DNA from: Dehalococcoides mccartyi 195
Lineage (GTDB): Bacteria > Chloroflexota > Dehalococcoidia > Dehalococcoidales > Dehalococcoidaceae
Direction: 5' to 3'
Length of the DNA stretch: 64,000 nucleotides
Assembly (NCBI RefSeq): GCF_000011905.1
Contig: NC_002936.3
Coordinates: 744,001 to 808,000 of the forward strand
This document shows, one piece after another, positions 16,991-26,362 of this stretch (position 1 is its first letter; every line of letters begins with the position of its first letter). The notes beneath the pieces are model-generated. The model was not told the origin of the DNA. It made no database searches and saw only the letters and a list, made by a program, of their open reading frames with translations. The translations under genes were made by a program, and so were the position numbers.

Positions 16991-18675
16991 GCACTCACCT
17001 CTTTCTTAGGTTCTTCCAGTACTTCGTGGAGAGCGGCGCCGGGAGGAACCATGGGATATACGTTTTCTTCAGGTTCAATTATAAAGTTTATAAGGAAAGG
17101 TCCTTCGGTGGCCATAGCCTGTTCAATAGCCGGCCGGACCTCTTCCTTGCGTTTAACGTTTAGAGCCGGTATATCATAGGCTTCGGCTATTTTTATAAAA
17201 TCAGGGCAGCCCAAAGGAGTAGCCACGTAATTTTTGTTATAGAACAAGTCCTGCCACTGGCGAACCATACCCAGATAGCCGTTATTGAAGACCGCTATTT
17301 TTACCGCAGCCCTTTCCTGAACTATTGTGGCCAGTTCCTGCATATTCATCTGGAATCCGCCGTCCCCGGCAATGCACCAGACAGTTTCGTCAGGACAGCC
17401 GACTTTAGCACCCAAAGCAGCCGGCAGGTCAAAACCCATAGTGCCCAGACCGCCGGAAGTCACCAGAGAATTGGGGCGGATATATGTATAGTGCTGGGCA
17501 GCCCACATCTGGTGCTGTCCCACCCCGGTAACCACAATGGCGTTGCCGCTGGTAGCTTCGCTTATCTGCTGGACTATATACTGGGGCAGGATAAGGTCAG
17601 TATGCCGTATGGAGAGCGGCGGGTGCTCTCTGCGCCAGTTTTCCAGCTGCCTCAGCCACTCAGAGTGCTGGACACATTCTACCTGTTTGTTGAGTGATTT
17701 AAGTACGGTTTTAACGTCACCCACTATAGGCACGTCAACCCGTATATTTTTACCTATTTCAGCCGGGTCTATATCTATATGAATAACACTGGCATGGGGA
17801 GCAAATGCGCTCAGCTTACCGGTAACCCGGTCATCAAAACGCATACCGATAGCCACTATCAGGTCAGTGGCCGCAACAGCCATATTGGCATAAGCCATGC
17901 CGTGCATACCCAGCATACCGTAGCTTAGTATATGGTCTTCGGGGAAACTGCTGACACCCAGCAAAGTGGTAATAACAGGCAGCTGACAGTTTTCCGCCAG
18001 GGTTTTCAGTTCTTCATTAGCACCGGAAATGTTTACCCCGTGTCCGGCAATAATCACCGGTTTCTCAGCGGTTTCTATCAGCTTGGCCGCCTTTTGTATC
18101 TGCATCAGATTGCCCTTTATAACGGGTTTGTAGCCGGGCAAATCAGGTTCATCAGGGTATTCAAACTCTGCCTGCTCAATAAATACGTCTTTGGGTATAT
18201 CTATCAGCACCGGGCCGGGGCGTCCGGTTCGGGCTAAATAGAAAGCTTCTTTTATAGTGTCAGCCAGTGCACTTGCCCTGGTTACCAGATAATTCTGCTT
18301 GGTAATAGGCAAAGTGATGCCGGTAATATCAATCTCCTGAAAAGCATCTTTGCCGATAAGGTTACGGGTAACCTGGCCGGTTATAGCTACCATAGGTATG
18401 GAATCCATGTAGGCATTGGCAATGCCGGTAATCAGGTTGGTAGCACCAGGGCCAGACGTAGCCAGGCAGACACCTACTTTGCCGGTTACTCTGGCAAAAC
18501 CATCGGCAGCATGGGCGGCACCCTGTTCATGCCGGGTCAAAATATGCCTTAAGGCGGGGTACTGGGGGAAAGTATCATACAGAGGCAAGAGTACTCCACC
18601 CGGATACCCGAAGATTACATCTGCCCCTTCTTTGAGCAGACTTTCACATACTATCTGGGCGCCAGTCAATTTCAT
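16966..18675 (-). CDS. ilvB: Acetolactate synthase, catalytic subunit
   Basis: A 569-residue thiamine-diphosphate enzyme. YPGGVLLPLYD and the catalytic Glu in RHEQGAAHAADGFAR are near the N-terminus; FDDRVTGK lies in the central FAD domain; GDGGFQMNMQELATIVQ binds ThDP-Mg near residue 440. It condenses pyruvate to acetolactate or with 2-oxobutyrate. It is the second gene of the operon after ilvD (21-base gap). Confidence 0.97.
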   Translation of the reverse strand: MKLTGAQIVCESLLKEGADVIFGYPGGVLLPLYDTFPQYPALRHILTRHEQGAAHAADGFARVTGKVGVCLATSGPGATNLITGIANAYMDSIPMVAITGQVTRNLIGKDAFQEIDITGITLPITKQNYLVTRASALADTIKEAFYLARTGRPGPVLIDIPKDVFIEQAEFEYPDEPDLPGYKPVIKGNLMQIQKAAKLIETAEKPVIIAGHGVNISGANEELKTLAENCQLPVITTLLGVSSFPEDHILSYGMLGMHGMAYANMAVAATDLIVAIGMRFDDRVTGKLSAFAPHASVIHIDIDPAEIGKNIRVDVPIVGDVKTVLKSLNKQVECVQHSEWLRQLENWRREHPPLSIRHTDLILPQYIVQQISEATSGNAIVVTGVGQHQMWAAQHYTYIRPNSLVTSGGLGTMGFDLPAALGAKVGCPDETVWCIAGDGGFQMNMQELATIVQERAAVKIAVFNNGYLGMVRQWQDLFYNKNYVATPLGCPDFIKIAEAYDIPALNVKRKEEVRPAIEQAMATEGPFLINFIIEPEENVYPMVPPGAALHEVLEEPKKEVSACPRRSIP

Positions 18676-18696
18676 TTTCTCATTGCCCCCTTAGAA

Positions 18697-20364
18697 TTAG
18701 TCTTTGAAAACCGCCCCGGTACTGGCCGAGGTGACGTTTTCTGTATAATATTTCAGATAACCGCTTGTGATTTTAGGTTTGAAAGCCGGCACATTTGCCA
18801 GCCGTTTCTGGATTTCCTCATCTGAAAGCTCTACCGAAAGTTTGTAATTATGGATATCAATATTTATCATATCCCCGTCCTGCAAGGCGGCTATAGGTCC
18901 GCGGGCAGCGGCTTCGGGCGAAACATGCCCCATAGCGGCTCCGCGGGTTGCGCCTGAAAAACGCCCGTCCGTAATCAGAGCTACTTCTTTATCCAGCCCC
19001 ATGCCTGCCAAAAGCGAGGTTGGGGTGAGCATCTCCCGCATACCCGGCCCGCCTTTAGGCCCTTCATAACGGATAACCAGTACATCACCGGGGATTATCT
19101 TGCCGCCCATAATAGCTTTGGTAGCCAGCTCCTCAGAGTCAAATATACGGGCAGGCCCGCGGTGAACCATCATCTCAGGGGCAACGGCAGAGCGTTTGAC
19201 TACGCTGCCACTTGGTGCCAGATTGCCGAACAAAATAGCCAGCCCGCCTTTGGGTGAATACGGGTTTGAAGCAAAACGGATAACTTTATTATCAGCTTTG
19301 GGGGCGGCATCCGCCATCTGGCCTATAGTTTTGCCGGAAACAGTCCGGGCGTCATTTTTCAGCCAGGGTTTCAGCTCTTTGAGCACACTGCCTATGCCGC
19401 CGGCCTGGTCCAGGTTTTCAATATGGTACGGCCCTGACGGACGGAGTTTGCACAAATTCGGGGTAGTATCACTTACCCTGTTTATTTCTTCCAGTGAAAA
19501 ATCAGCCCCGGCTTCATGGGCAACTGCCATAACATGGAGTACCGAATTGGTACTGCCGCCCAGTGCCACATCCAGACTGAAGGCGTTGTAAATGGCATCC
19601 GGCGTGATTATATCCTTGGGGCAGGTATTGTCTTTTATCAGTTTCAGTATCTGCCTGCCGGTGTCTTTGGCCAGCTGGGTGCGGCGTGAATCTACCGCCG
19701 GGATAGTGCCGTTGCCGGGCAAAGCCATACCCAGAGCTTCGGTCAGGCAGTTCATGGTATTGGCAGTGAACATGCCGGCACAGCTGCCGCAGCCGGGACA
19801 GGCCACTTTTTCCAGTTCCAGCAGTTCTTCTTCGGTCATCTGGCCTTTGGCCACCTGACCCACTGCTTCAAAAACGCTGTTCAAATCAACACAGCTGACC
19901 TGGTCATTTTTCCTTAACCGCCCGGCCAGCATGGGGCCGCCGCTGACAAATATAGAGGGAATGTTTAAACGGCAGGCAGCCATCAGCATGCCGGGAACCA
20001 CCTTGTCACAGTTCGGTATAAACACCAGGCCGTCAAAGGCGTGCGCCATGGCCATTATTTCAACTGTATTGGCAATAATCTCACGGCTGGGCAGACTGTA
20101 TTTCATACCGGCATGGTTCATGGCAATGCCATCACAAACCGCAATAGTATTAAACTCAAATCCCACTCCGCCGGCGGCATTTATACCCTCTTTAACCGCT
20201 TCGGAGATACGCCTGAGATGAATGTGTCCGGGGACTACTTCGGTAAAGCTGTTTACAATACCTATAAAAGGTTTTTGAAAGCTCTCGGTGTTTAAGCCCA
20301 GAGCGCGCAGCAAAGACCGGTGCGGGGCACGTTCAATACCTAGTTTGACATCTTCGCTTTTCAT
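18697..20364 (-). CDS. ilvD: Dihydroxy-acid dehydratase
   Basis: A 555-residue IlvD/Edd-family Fe-S dehydratase. [17 protein letters not shown] near residue 118 and [19 protein letters not shown] near 190 carry the cluster Cys; [18 protein letters not shown] and [19 protein letters not shown] complete the active site. It makes the 2-keto acids of valine and isoleucine. It is the first gene of the ilv-leu cluster, preceded by GGGAG and by a promoter and terminator-like hairpin. Confidence 0.97.
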   Translation of the reverse strand: MKSEDVKLGIERAPHRSLLRALGLNTESFQKPFIGIVNSFTEVVPGHIHLRRISEAVKEGINAAGGVGFEFNTIAVCDGIAMNHAGMKYSLPSREIIANTVEIMAMAHAFDGLVFIPNCDKVVPGMLMAACRLNIPSIFVSGGPMLAGRLRKNDQVSCVDLNSVFEAVGQVAKGQMTEEELLELEKVACPGCGSCAGMFTANTMNCLTEALGMALPGNGTIPAVDSRRTQLAKDTGRQILKLIKDNTCPKDIITPDAIYNAFSLDVALGGSTNSVLHVMAVAHEAGADFSLEEINRVSDTTPNLCKLRPSGPYHIENLDQAGGIGSVLKELKPWLKNDARTVSGKTIGQMADAAPKADNKVIRFASNPYSPKGGLAILFGNLAPSGSVVKRSAVAPEMMVHRGPARIFDSEELATKAIMGGKIIPGDVLVIRYEGPKGGPGMREMLTPTSLLAGMGLDKEVALITDGRFSGATRGAAMGHVSPEAAARGPIAALQDGDMINIDIHNYKLSVELSDEEIQKRLANVPAFKPKITSGYLKYYTENVTSASTGAVFKD

Positions 20365-20390
20365 TATAGGTTCTCCCGTTTAAAAGAATT

Positions 20391-20412
20391 AAAAACCGTC
20401 CTTTGGGGACGG
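20391..20412 (-). terminator. Terminator/attenuator hairpin in the ilvD leader
   Basis: On the minus strand CCGTCC-CCAAA-GGACGG is followed by TTTTT (complement of 20391-20395). It lies between a good promoter and ilvD, only 27 bases before the ATG, so it must be passed by any transcript from that promoter. It could also end the upstream tsaC transcript. Confidence 0.75.
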
Positions 20413-20440
20413 GTGTACGACGGATTATTGGAAGTGTTTA

Positions 20441-20469
20441 ACCTTAACACAGTCCACGTTTGCTGTCAA
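20441..20469 (-). promoter_or_regulatory. Promoter of the ilv-leu operon
   Basis: On the minus strand, TTGACA (complement of 20464-20469), 17-bp spacer, TAAGGT (complement of 20441-20446). The -35 overlaps the tsaC stop codon. The predicted leader is about 70 nt. Confidence 0.75.
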
Positions 20470-21107
20470 GCTGAAAAGCCGTTTTTGGCGGCCGTTTCAA
20501 GTATATCTGATTCTTTTATGGCCCCCTGGCGGATAATCTTCAAACCGTCAGGGTTTACCGCTATTATGGTAGATTCCACCCCTCCGCTCACCTGCCCGCC
20601 GTCAAGGATAAAATCCACCCGGTCACCCAGCTGTTTTTCGGCCTCAGCGGCATTAAGTGAGCTTTTGCACCCGCTGAGATTGGCGCTGGTGCCGGTTACC
20701 GGTTCACCAACCCGTTTCAGCATCTCAATTACCGCCGGCTGGTTTGGTATCCTTATGGCTACAGTTTCATTTCCGCCGGTCAGCTCAAGGGGTATATTAT
20801 CTGTCTTGGGCAGCACCAGGGTAAGCCCTCCCGGCCAGTATTCTTTAGCCAGCTTGCTGGCCAGCGGCGGAAAAACTTTGGCCACCTGATTTATTTGGGA
20901 GATATCCCCTATTAAAGCCGGCAAACCCTTAGTATTGGCGCGGCCTTTTATGTCAAATACGCGCCTCACTGCCTGGGTATTGCTGGCTAAAGCCCCCACT
21001 GCATAAACTGTATCGGTGGGAAATACCACTACCCCGCCCCGCTTAAGTATGCTGACTGCCTGGTCTATCTGGCTTTCCATACCGGCATCAAACAAATTTG
21101 GTGTCAT
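20466..21107 (-). CDS. tsaC: TsaC/Sua5/YrdC-family threonylcarbamoyl-AMP synthase
   Basis: A 213-residue YrdC-fold protein. The N-terminal GGVVVFPTDTVYAVGA (residues 24-39), KGRANTKGLPALIGD, YWPGGLTLVLPK and GTSANLSG follow the family order. It makes threonylcarbamoyl-AMP for tRNA t6A. The classical KxRx(K/S) lysine/arginine set is read here as IKGRANTKG, close to the functional pattern. No C-terminal Sua5 domain is present. AGAGGT precedes the ATG. Confidence 0.9.
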   Translation of the reverse strand: MTPNLFDAGMESQIDQAVSILKRGGVVVFPTDTVYAVGALASNTQAVRRVFDIKGRANTKGLPALIGDISQINQVAKVFPPLASKLAKEYWPGGLTLVLPKTDNIPLELTGGNETVAIRIPNQPAVIEMLKRVGEPVTGTSANLSGCKSSLNAAEAEKQLGDRVDFILDGGQVSGGVESTIIAVNPDGLKIIRQGAIKESDILETAAKNGFSA

Positions 21108-21146
21108 ATATTTATTACCTCTGGCATTTACAAACCCGGTAAATAT

Positions 21147-21175
21147 ATCTAAATACTCTTAGGAAATTTAGTCAA
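21147..21175 (-). promoter_or_regulatory. Promoter of tsaC
   Basis: On the minus strand, TTGACT (complement of 21170-21175), 17-bp spacer, TTAGAT (complement of 21147-21152). Confidence 0.55.
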
Positions 21176-21257
21176 GTATTATCCGGGAAAGCCCTATGAG
21201 AAACGGGCCTGTTTTCTTTACAATTTTAGCCTATAATGCTAAGCTACCATCAAGAAA

Positions 21258-22940
21258 ATGATGAGCGAAATGAATAATATACAAACCACTGAAAGCCTGC
21301 GGGTTGCCACTAGCGGAGACATTGAGGTCTCTACTTATTTGGAAATTGCCAAGGAAAAGTCCGGCGCCAAACCGGAGTTTATTGATAACGAAGATGAAAG
21401 CCTGCGTGAATCAATAGTAATCTTTGATTTCGGTTCTCAATACAGCTTACTTATTGCCCGCCGTATACGTGAGATGCATGTTTATTGCGAGCTGGTTTCG
21501 CACGATACCCCTTGGGAGAAAATAGCCCACTTAAATCCCCGCGGGTTTATTCTTTCCGGCGGGCCTTCCAGTGTCTACGAAGCAGGAGCGCCTTTGGCCC
21601 CTGCTTATATATTTGAAAGTAAATTGCCGGTTTTGGGTATTTGCTACGGTATGCAGGCTATCACCCACCAGCTTGGGGGGGTAGTTGAGCACAGTGAAAA
21701 ACGCGAATACGGCCATGCCTTACTCCACTCAAGCGTGGCAAATTCCGACCTCCTGTCGGATATGCCCGAACCCTCTCCCGTTTGGATGAGCCACGGAGAC
21801 CGTATTGAGAAAATGCCGGCCGGGTTTACGGCGCTGGCTTACACTGAAAACTGCCCGGTGGCGGTTATGGGTAACGAAGCGGACATTTACGGTTTGCAGT
21901 TTCACCCCGAAGTTGTCCATTCCCCTAACGGCAAAATCATTCTTAAAAACTTTGTTTTCAATATTTGTAAATGTCATGCCAACTGGACTATGGGCAACTA
22001 TATTCAGGAAAGCATTCATAATATACGCGAACAGGTCGGAGACGGTCAGGTTATCTGTGCCCTTTCCGGCGGGGTTGATTCGGCGGTAGTGGCTTCTCTT
22101 ATCCACAAGGCCATTGGTGACCAGCTGACCTGCATATATGTAAATAACGGTCTTCTCCGGCGTGAGGAGGCTGACCGCACCCTGCATGTTTTCAAAAACC
22201 ATATGGGTATGAAAATAATATATGTAGATGCGGTTGACCGTTTCCTTGATAGCCTTAGCGGAGTTACCGACCCCGAACAGAAACGCAAGGTTATCGGCAG
22301 TGAATTTATTAAAGTATTTGAAGATGAAGCCTGTAAGCTTGGCAAGATTGATTTTCTGGCTCAGGGGACACTTTACCCTGACGTCATAGAAAGCGTTTCT
22401 TCCGTATCTAAAGCTTCCGCCAAAATAAAAAGCCATCATAACGTGGGCGGCCTGCCTGCCCATATGAAGTTAAAACTTATAGAGCCTTTGCGCTATCTCT
22501 TTAAAGATGAAGTGCGGCTGCTGGGCAAAGAGCTGGGTTTGCCGGACGAAATGATTTGGCGTCAGCCCTTCCCCGGCCCCGGTCTGGCAATACGCATTAT
22601 CGGTGAAGTTACCCGTGAAAAGCTGGAAATCCTCCGCGCGGCGGACTGGATTGTAATGAGCGAAATTAAAAAAGCCAAAATGTATCACCAGGTATGGCAA
22701 AGCTTTGCCATATTGACTGATGTTAAGTCTGTGGGTGTTATGGGTGATTTCCGCACCTACGGTTATCTGGTTGCAATCAGGGCTGTCACCAGCGAAGACG
22801 CCATGACGGCGGACTGGGCTAAACTGCCTTATGATTTGCTTTCAGTTATATCCAACCGGATTGTTAACGAGGTTAAAGAAGTGAACAGGGTGGTTTATGA
22901 TATAAGCTCCAAACCGCCTTCCACTATTGAATGGGAGTAA
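21258..22940 (+). CDS. guaA: GMP synthase (glutamine-hydrolysing)
   Basis: A full two-domain GuaA of 560 residues. The amidotransferase starts near residue 50 ([10 protein letters not shown]), with catalytic Cys in LGICYGMQA and His/Glu in GLQFHPEV. The PP-loop [12 protein letters not shown] is in the ATPase half, and the C-terminus KPPSTIEWE is the dimerisation tail. The first 50 residues are an acidic extension not found in the usual protein. ATG starts occur at 21258, 21261 and 21270; none has a strong ribosome site. TATAAT lies at 21232-21237. Confidence 0.95.
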   Translation: MMSEMNNIQTTESLRVATSGDIEVSTYLEIAKEKSGAKPEFIDNEDESLRESIVIFDFGSQYSLLIARRIREMHVYCELVSHDTPWEKIAHLNPRGFILSGGPSSVYEAGAPLAPAYIFESKLPVLGICYGMQAITHQLGGVVEHSEKREYGHALLHSSVANSDLLSDMPEPSPVWMSHGDRIEKMPAGFTALAYTENCPVAVMGNEADIYGLQFHPEVVHSPNGKIILKNFVFNICKCHANWTMGNYIQESIHNIREQVGDGQVICALSGGVDSAVVASLIHKAIGDQLTCIYVNNGLLRREEADRTLHVFKNHMGMKIIYVDAVDRFLDSLSGVTDPEQKRKVIGSEFIKVFEDEACKLGKIDFLAQGTLYPDVIESVSSVSKASAKIKSHHNVGGLPAHMKLKLIEPLRYLFKDEVRLLGKELGLPDEMIWRQPFPGPGLAIRIIGEVTREKLEILRAADWIVMSEIKKAKMYHQVWQSFAILTDVKSVGVMGDFRTYGYLVAIRAVTSEDAMTADWAKLPYDLLSVISNRIVNEVKEVNRVVYDISSKPPSTIEWE

Positions 22941-22946
22941 GGTATT

Positions 22947-23258
22947 ATGACCGGCGGTTATATCATGGGCAGAGGCTACACACCCGAAACCTGTCTGGAT
23001 GAAGTTAAAAAAGCGCTGACAGATTTGGGGGGGAGGGCTTCGGCCGAAGAGATACTGCAGGCGGTCAGGAAAAAAGGCCACTGGAGTGATGAGGCTATCT
23101 GGCAGTGTCTGGAATCAAATACCATAAACTACCCGCCTGCCTGCCGCCGTGATACATCTGCGGATTCAAAGTTTCTTTTCCTGAGGGAAGACGGCAATTA
23201 TGAGTTTTATGCCCCCCGTTGGCATGGCCGCTACGAGCGGGGCAGAAGAATAGTTTAG
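22947..23258 (+). CDS. Small unrecognised protein, possibly winged-helix
   Basis: A 103-residue protein between guaA and purD in the same direction. The N-terminal 60 residues (LDEVKKALTDLGGRASAEEILQ and AIWQCLE) read like a HARE/winged-helix fold: helix, turn, helix, then a beta hairpin in KFLFLREDGNYEF. I cannot name the family. AAGG lies five bases before ATG 22947; an internal ATG at 22965 is possible. Its position suggests a link to purine genes, perhaps regulatory, but that is inference. Confidence 0.7.
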   Translation: MTGGYIMGRGYTPETCLDEVKKALTDLGGRASAEEILQAVRKKGHWSDEAIWQCLESNTINYPPACRRDTSADSKFLFLREDGNYEFYAPRWHGRYERGRRIV

Positions 23259-23277
23259 TTTTGCTGAGGAGACAACT

Positions 23278-24555
23278 CTGAAAGTTCTGGTTATTGGAAA
23301 TGGGGCAAGAGAGCATGCTATTGTCTGGAAGCTCTCTCAGAGCCCGAAAGTTACTAAAATTTACGTTGCCCCGGGTAATGCCGGTACAAGCCTTATAGCT
23401 GAAAATGTGGCTATAAGCTGTACAAATATCAAAGGTTTGCTGGCCTTCGCCAAAGATAACTCCATTGATATCACTTTTGTAGGGCCTGAAGCACCGCTGG
23501 CAGGCGGAGTGGTAGATGTCTTTGCATCTGCCGGTCTGCGCATATTCGGACCCTGCCGTGAGGCAGCCCAGCTGGAATCAAGCAAGGTTTTTACCAAAGA
23601 ACTGCTTCTTTCAAATAAAATCCCCACCGCTTACAGCCGCAGTTTTTCCAGTTATGAAAAAGCTTGTTCATATTTGAACCGGCTTGAAATGCCGGTGGTA
23701 ATCAAGGCAGACGGTCTGGCAGGCGGCAAAGGGGTTACCGTTGCCCAAACCTATGAGCAGGCTATGGCGGCCTTATCAGATATTATGGAAGCCAAAATAT
23801 TCGGCGAAGCCGGCGAAAACGTAGTTATAGAAGAGTGCATGGTGGGGCGTGAGATGAGCTTTTTTGCGGTTACTGACGGCAAAACGGTTGCTCCTTTAAG
23901 TGCCGCCTGTGATTATAAACGGATTTATGACGGGGATAAGGGTGCTAATACCGGCGGTATGGGCAGTTATACCCCCCCCGTGTTTTTTACACCTGAGCTT
24001 AAGGACGAGATAATGTCCCGTATTCTGCTCCCGGTTATCAAAGCCCTGGCTGAACGCGGTATTACCTATAAAGGTGTTTTATATGCGGGGCTGATGATGA
24101 CAGCCGAAGGGCCAAAGGTCATGGAGTTTAATGCCCGGTTTGGAGACCCCGAAACACAGGTTTTGATGCCCCTGCTTAAAACAGACTTGCTTGAAATAGT
24201 GGAGGCAACCCTGGAGGGGCGGCTTGATAAACTTAGTATTGAAATGGAAGACTCCTGCGCCGTGGGAGTAGTCTTGGCTTCAGGCGGTTACCCGGCTGAA
24301 TACCGCAAGAGATTGCCCATAAGCGGCCTTTCAGATATGCCTTCGGATATACTGGTCTTTCATGCCGGCACTGTTGTTTCTGAAGAGGATGAGATAGTTA
24401 CCAATGGCGGGAGGGTACTCTGTCTGGTCAGCAAAGGCCAAAGCATAGAGGCTGCCCGGGAAAATGTATATAGGAACATAGGCAAGGTATCTTTTGAAGA
24501 TTGCCAGTACCGCCGGGACATAGCCTTGTTTAACGGGAGGGAACTATGCCGCTAG
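23278..24555 (+). CDS. purD: Phosphoribosylamine-glycine ligase, apparent CTG start
   Basis: PurD joins phosphoribosylamine and glycine with ATP in step two of purine synthesis. Reading from CTG 23278 gives 425 residues, the normal length, with the N-domain KVLVIGNGAREHAIVWKL intact, then the ATP-grasp motifs VIKADGLAGGKGV and MEFNARFGDPETQ. The frame has a TAG at 23251-23253 and no ATG, GTG or TTG between it and the conserved N-terminus. GAGGAG at 23266-23271 is ideally spaced for CTG. The first ATG (23407) would delete 43 conserved residues. Confidence 0.9.
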   Translation: MKVLVIGNGAREHAIVWKLSQSPKVTKIYVAPGNAGTSLIAENVAISCTNIKGLLAFAKDNSIDITFVGPEAPLAGGVVDVFASAGLRIFGPCREAAQLESSKVFTKELLLSNKIPTAYSRSFSSYEKACSYLNRLEMPVVIKADGLAGGKGVTVAQTYEQAMAALSDIMEAKIFGEAGENVVIEECMVGREMSFFAVTDGKTVAPLSAACDYKRIYDGDKGANTGGMGSYTPPVFFTPELKDEIMSRILLPVIKALAERGITYKGVLYAGLMMTAEGPKVMEFNARFGDPETQVLMPLLKTDLLEIVEATLEGRLDKLSIEMEDSCAVGVVLASGGYPAEYRKRLPISGLSDMPSDILVFHAGTVVSEEDEIVTNGGRVLCLVSKGQSIEAARENVYRNIGKVSFEDCQYRRDIALFNGRELCR

Positions 24556-25010
24556 TAAGTATTGTAATGGGCTCTAAATCTGATGCCGAGGTTATGAAAC
24601 CTACTGAGGAAATACTGGAGAAAATGGGCATTTCTTTTGAGACGCTGGTTATGTCTGCTCACCGTACTCCCGAAAAAGTGCAGGAGTTTTGTCTGGGTGC
24701 GTCCGCACGGGGGGTTGAACTGGTTATAGCTGCCGCTGGGGGGGCAGCCCATTTGCCGGGAGTAATTGCCAGCTGGCTGACACTGCCGGTTATAGGCGTA
24801 CCGGTGGCTTCAGGTGAACTCAAAGGGGTTGATGCCCTTTATTCCATAGTCCAGATGCCCGCCGGTATACCGGTAGCAACCGTAGCTATCGGAGCGGCCG
24901 GTGCCAAGAATGCGGCTTATCTGGCGGCTGAAATACTGGGTTTAAAATATCAAAATATCCGTCAGGCTTATGAAAGCTACCGTCGGGAACTAAAAGGTGA
25001 GAACAAATGA
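24546..25010 (+). CDS. purE: N5-carboxyaminoimidazole ribonucleotide mutase
   Basis: A 154-residue PurE with the N-terminal VMGSKSDAEVM, the SAHRTPEKV motif holding the catalytic His, and GGAAHLPGVIAS. It overlaps purD by 10 bases and purB by 4. PurK is not in the window, so whether it uses N5-CAIR or AIR plus CO2 cannot be judged from here; the SAHRTP context is the bacterial class I form. Confidence 0.95.
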   Translation: MPLVSIVMGSKSDAEVMKPTEEILEKMGISFETLVMSAHRTPEKVQEFCLGASARGVELVIAAAGGAAHLPGVIASWLTLPVIGVPVASGELKGVDALYSIVQMPAGIPVATVAIGAAGAKNAAYLAAEILGLKYQNIRQAYESYRRELKGENK

Positions 25011-26362
25011 TAGAGCGATACAGCCGCCCTCAAATGAAAAAAGTCTGGTCAGACGAAAGCAAATTCGGTTACTGGCTGGATATTGAAATTGCAGTCTGCG
25101 AAGCCTGGGCTAAAATTGGCGTGATTTCCCGTGAGGATATTACCAAAATCAAGCTGGCGCGTTTGAATTTCAAACGTATGGAAGAACTACTAAAAGAAAC
25201 CCACCACGATATGACTGCCTTTCTGGGCTCGGTGGCCGAAAGCTTGGGTGATGAATCCCGCTTTATCCATATGGGCATGACTTCTTCAGACGTTATGGAC
25301 ACCGCCCTCAGCCTTCAGCTGGTCGAAGCCTCCAAGATACTTAACAGCGGCATTAAAGAGCTGATAAATGCCCTGGCTGCCAAAGCTATGGAGTATAAAT
25401 ATACTGTTCAGGTAGGGCGTACCCACGGCGTGCACGCCGAACCCATTTCATTCGGGCTGAAACTGGCACTCTGGATGGAAGAAATGAAGCGTAACCGCCA
25501 GCGCCTTGCGGACGCCACCAAAGCTATTACGGTGGGCAAAATGTCAGGTGCGGTAGGCACATATGCTACTTTATCACCCGAAATTGAAGAAATAGCCTGT
25601 AAAAAACTGGGGCTTTCCCCGGCTTCCATTTCCAATCAGGTAATCCAGCGTGACCGTCATGCTCAGTACATGACTACTCTGGCCATTATCGCCGGTTCGC
25701 TGGAGAAATTTGCTACCGAAATACGGGCTCTTCAGAAGACTGAATGCCACGAGGCTGAAGAACCATTTGAAAAAGGGCAAACCGGTTCGTCAGCTATGCC
25801 TCATAAGAAAAATCCTGAGCTTTGCGAACGAATTTGCGGTATTGCCCGTATAATACGCGGTTATTCCGTTACCGCCATGGAAAATCAGCCCTTGTGGCAT
25901 GAGCGGGATATCAGCCACTCCTCTACCGAACGGGTAATAATGCCTGACGGCTGTCTGCTGCTGGATTACGCTTTGCACATTTTTACCAATGTTATAAAGG
26001 GTCTAAATGTTTTCCCTGAACAGATGGAAAAGAATCTTAACCTTACCGGCGGTCTGGTTTATTCACAGAGAGTTATGCTTGCCCTGATAAACAAGGGGCT
26101 TTCACGCCAGCAGGCATACAAGATGGTGCAGCGGAATGCTATGCGCACCTGGCAAGGCGAAGATAATTTTATGAACCTGCTCAAGGCGGATACCGAGGTT
26201 ATGGAACACCTTTCTTCTGCCGAAGTTGACGAATTATTTGACTACAAATTTTATCTGCGCTACATAGATGATATATTCAGACGGGTAGGGCTGACTAATT
26301 CCCAGTGGAAGAAAGGCGGGGATGCCTCCTCTGACGAAGGACTGGCCCCCAGAGCTATATAA
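25007..26362 (+). CDS. purB: Adenylosuccinate lyase
   Basis: A 451-residue fumarase/aspartase-superfamily lyase. The signature GSSAMPHKKNPELCE lies near residue 263, the substrate-binding TSSDVMDTA near 93 and GRTHGVHAEP near 139. It cleaves SAICAR and adenylosuccinate. The ATG overlaps the purE end by 4 bases (ATGA) and its stop abuts the purC ATG, a tight operon. Confidence 0.96.
   Translation: MIERYSRPQMKKVWSDESKFGYWLDIEIAVCEAWAKIGVISREDITKIKLARLNFKRMEELLKETHHDMTAFLGSVAESLGDESRFIHMGMTSSDVMDTALSLQLVEASKILNSGIKELINALAAKAMEYKYTVQVGRTHGVHAEPISFGLKLALWMEEMKRNRQRLADATKAITVGKMSGAVGTYATLSPEIEEIACKKLGLSPASISNQVIQRDRHAQYMTTLAIIAGSLEKFATEIRALQKTECHEAEEPFEKGQTGSSAMPHKKNPELCERICGIARIIRGYSVTAMENQPLWHERDISHSSTERVIMPDGCLLLDYALHIFTNVIKGLNVFPEQMEKNLNLTGGLVYSQRVMLALINKGLSRQQAYKMVQRNAMRTWQGEDNFMNLLKADTEVMEHLSSAEVDELFDYKFYLRYIDDIFRRVGLTNSQWKKGGDASSDEGLAPRAI

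Noticed and set aside
10380-20440. T-box riboswitch control of the branched-chain genes
   Set aside because: I looked for the AGGGTGG-type T-box sequence in the leaders of ilvD and leuA and did not see it.
21729-22463. 244-codon frame opposite guaA
   Set aside because: Antisense to conserved GMP synthase; no motif or start site.
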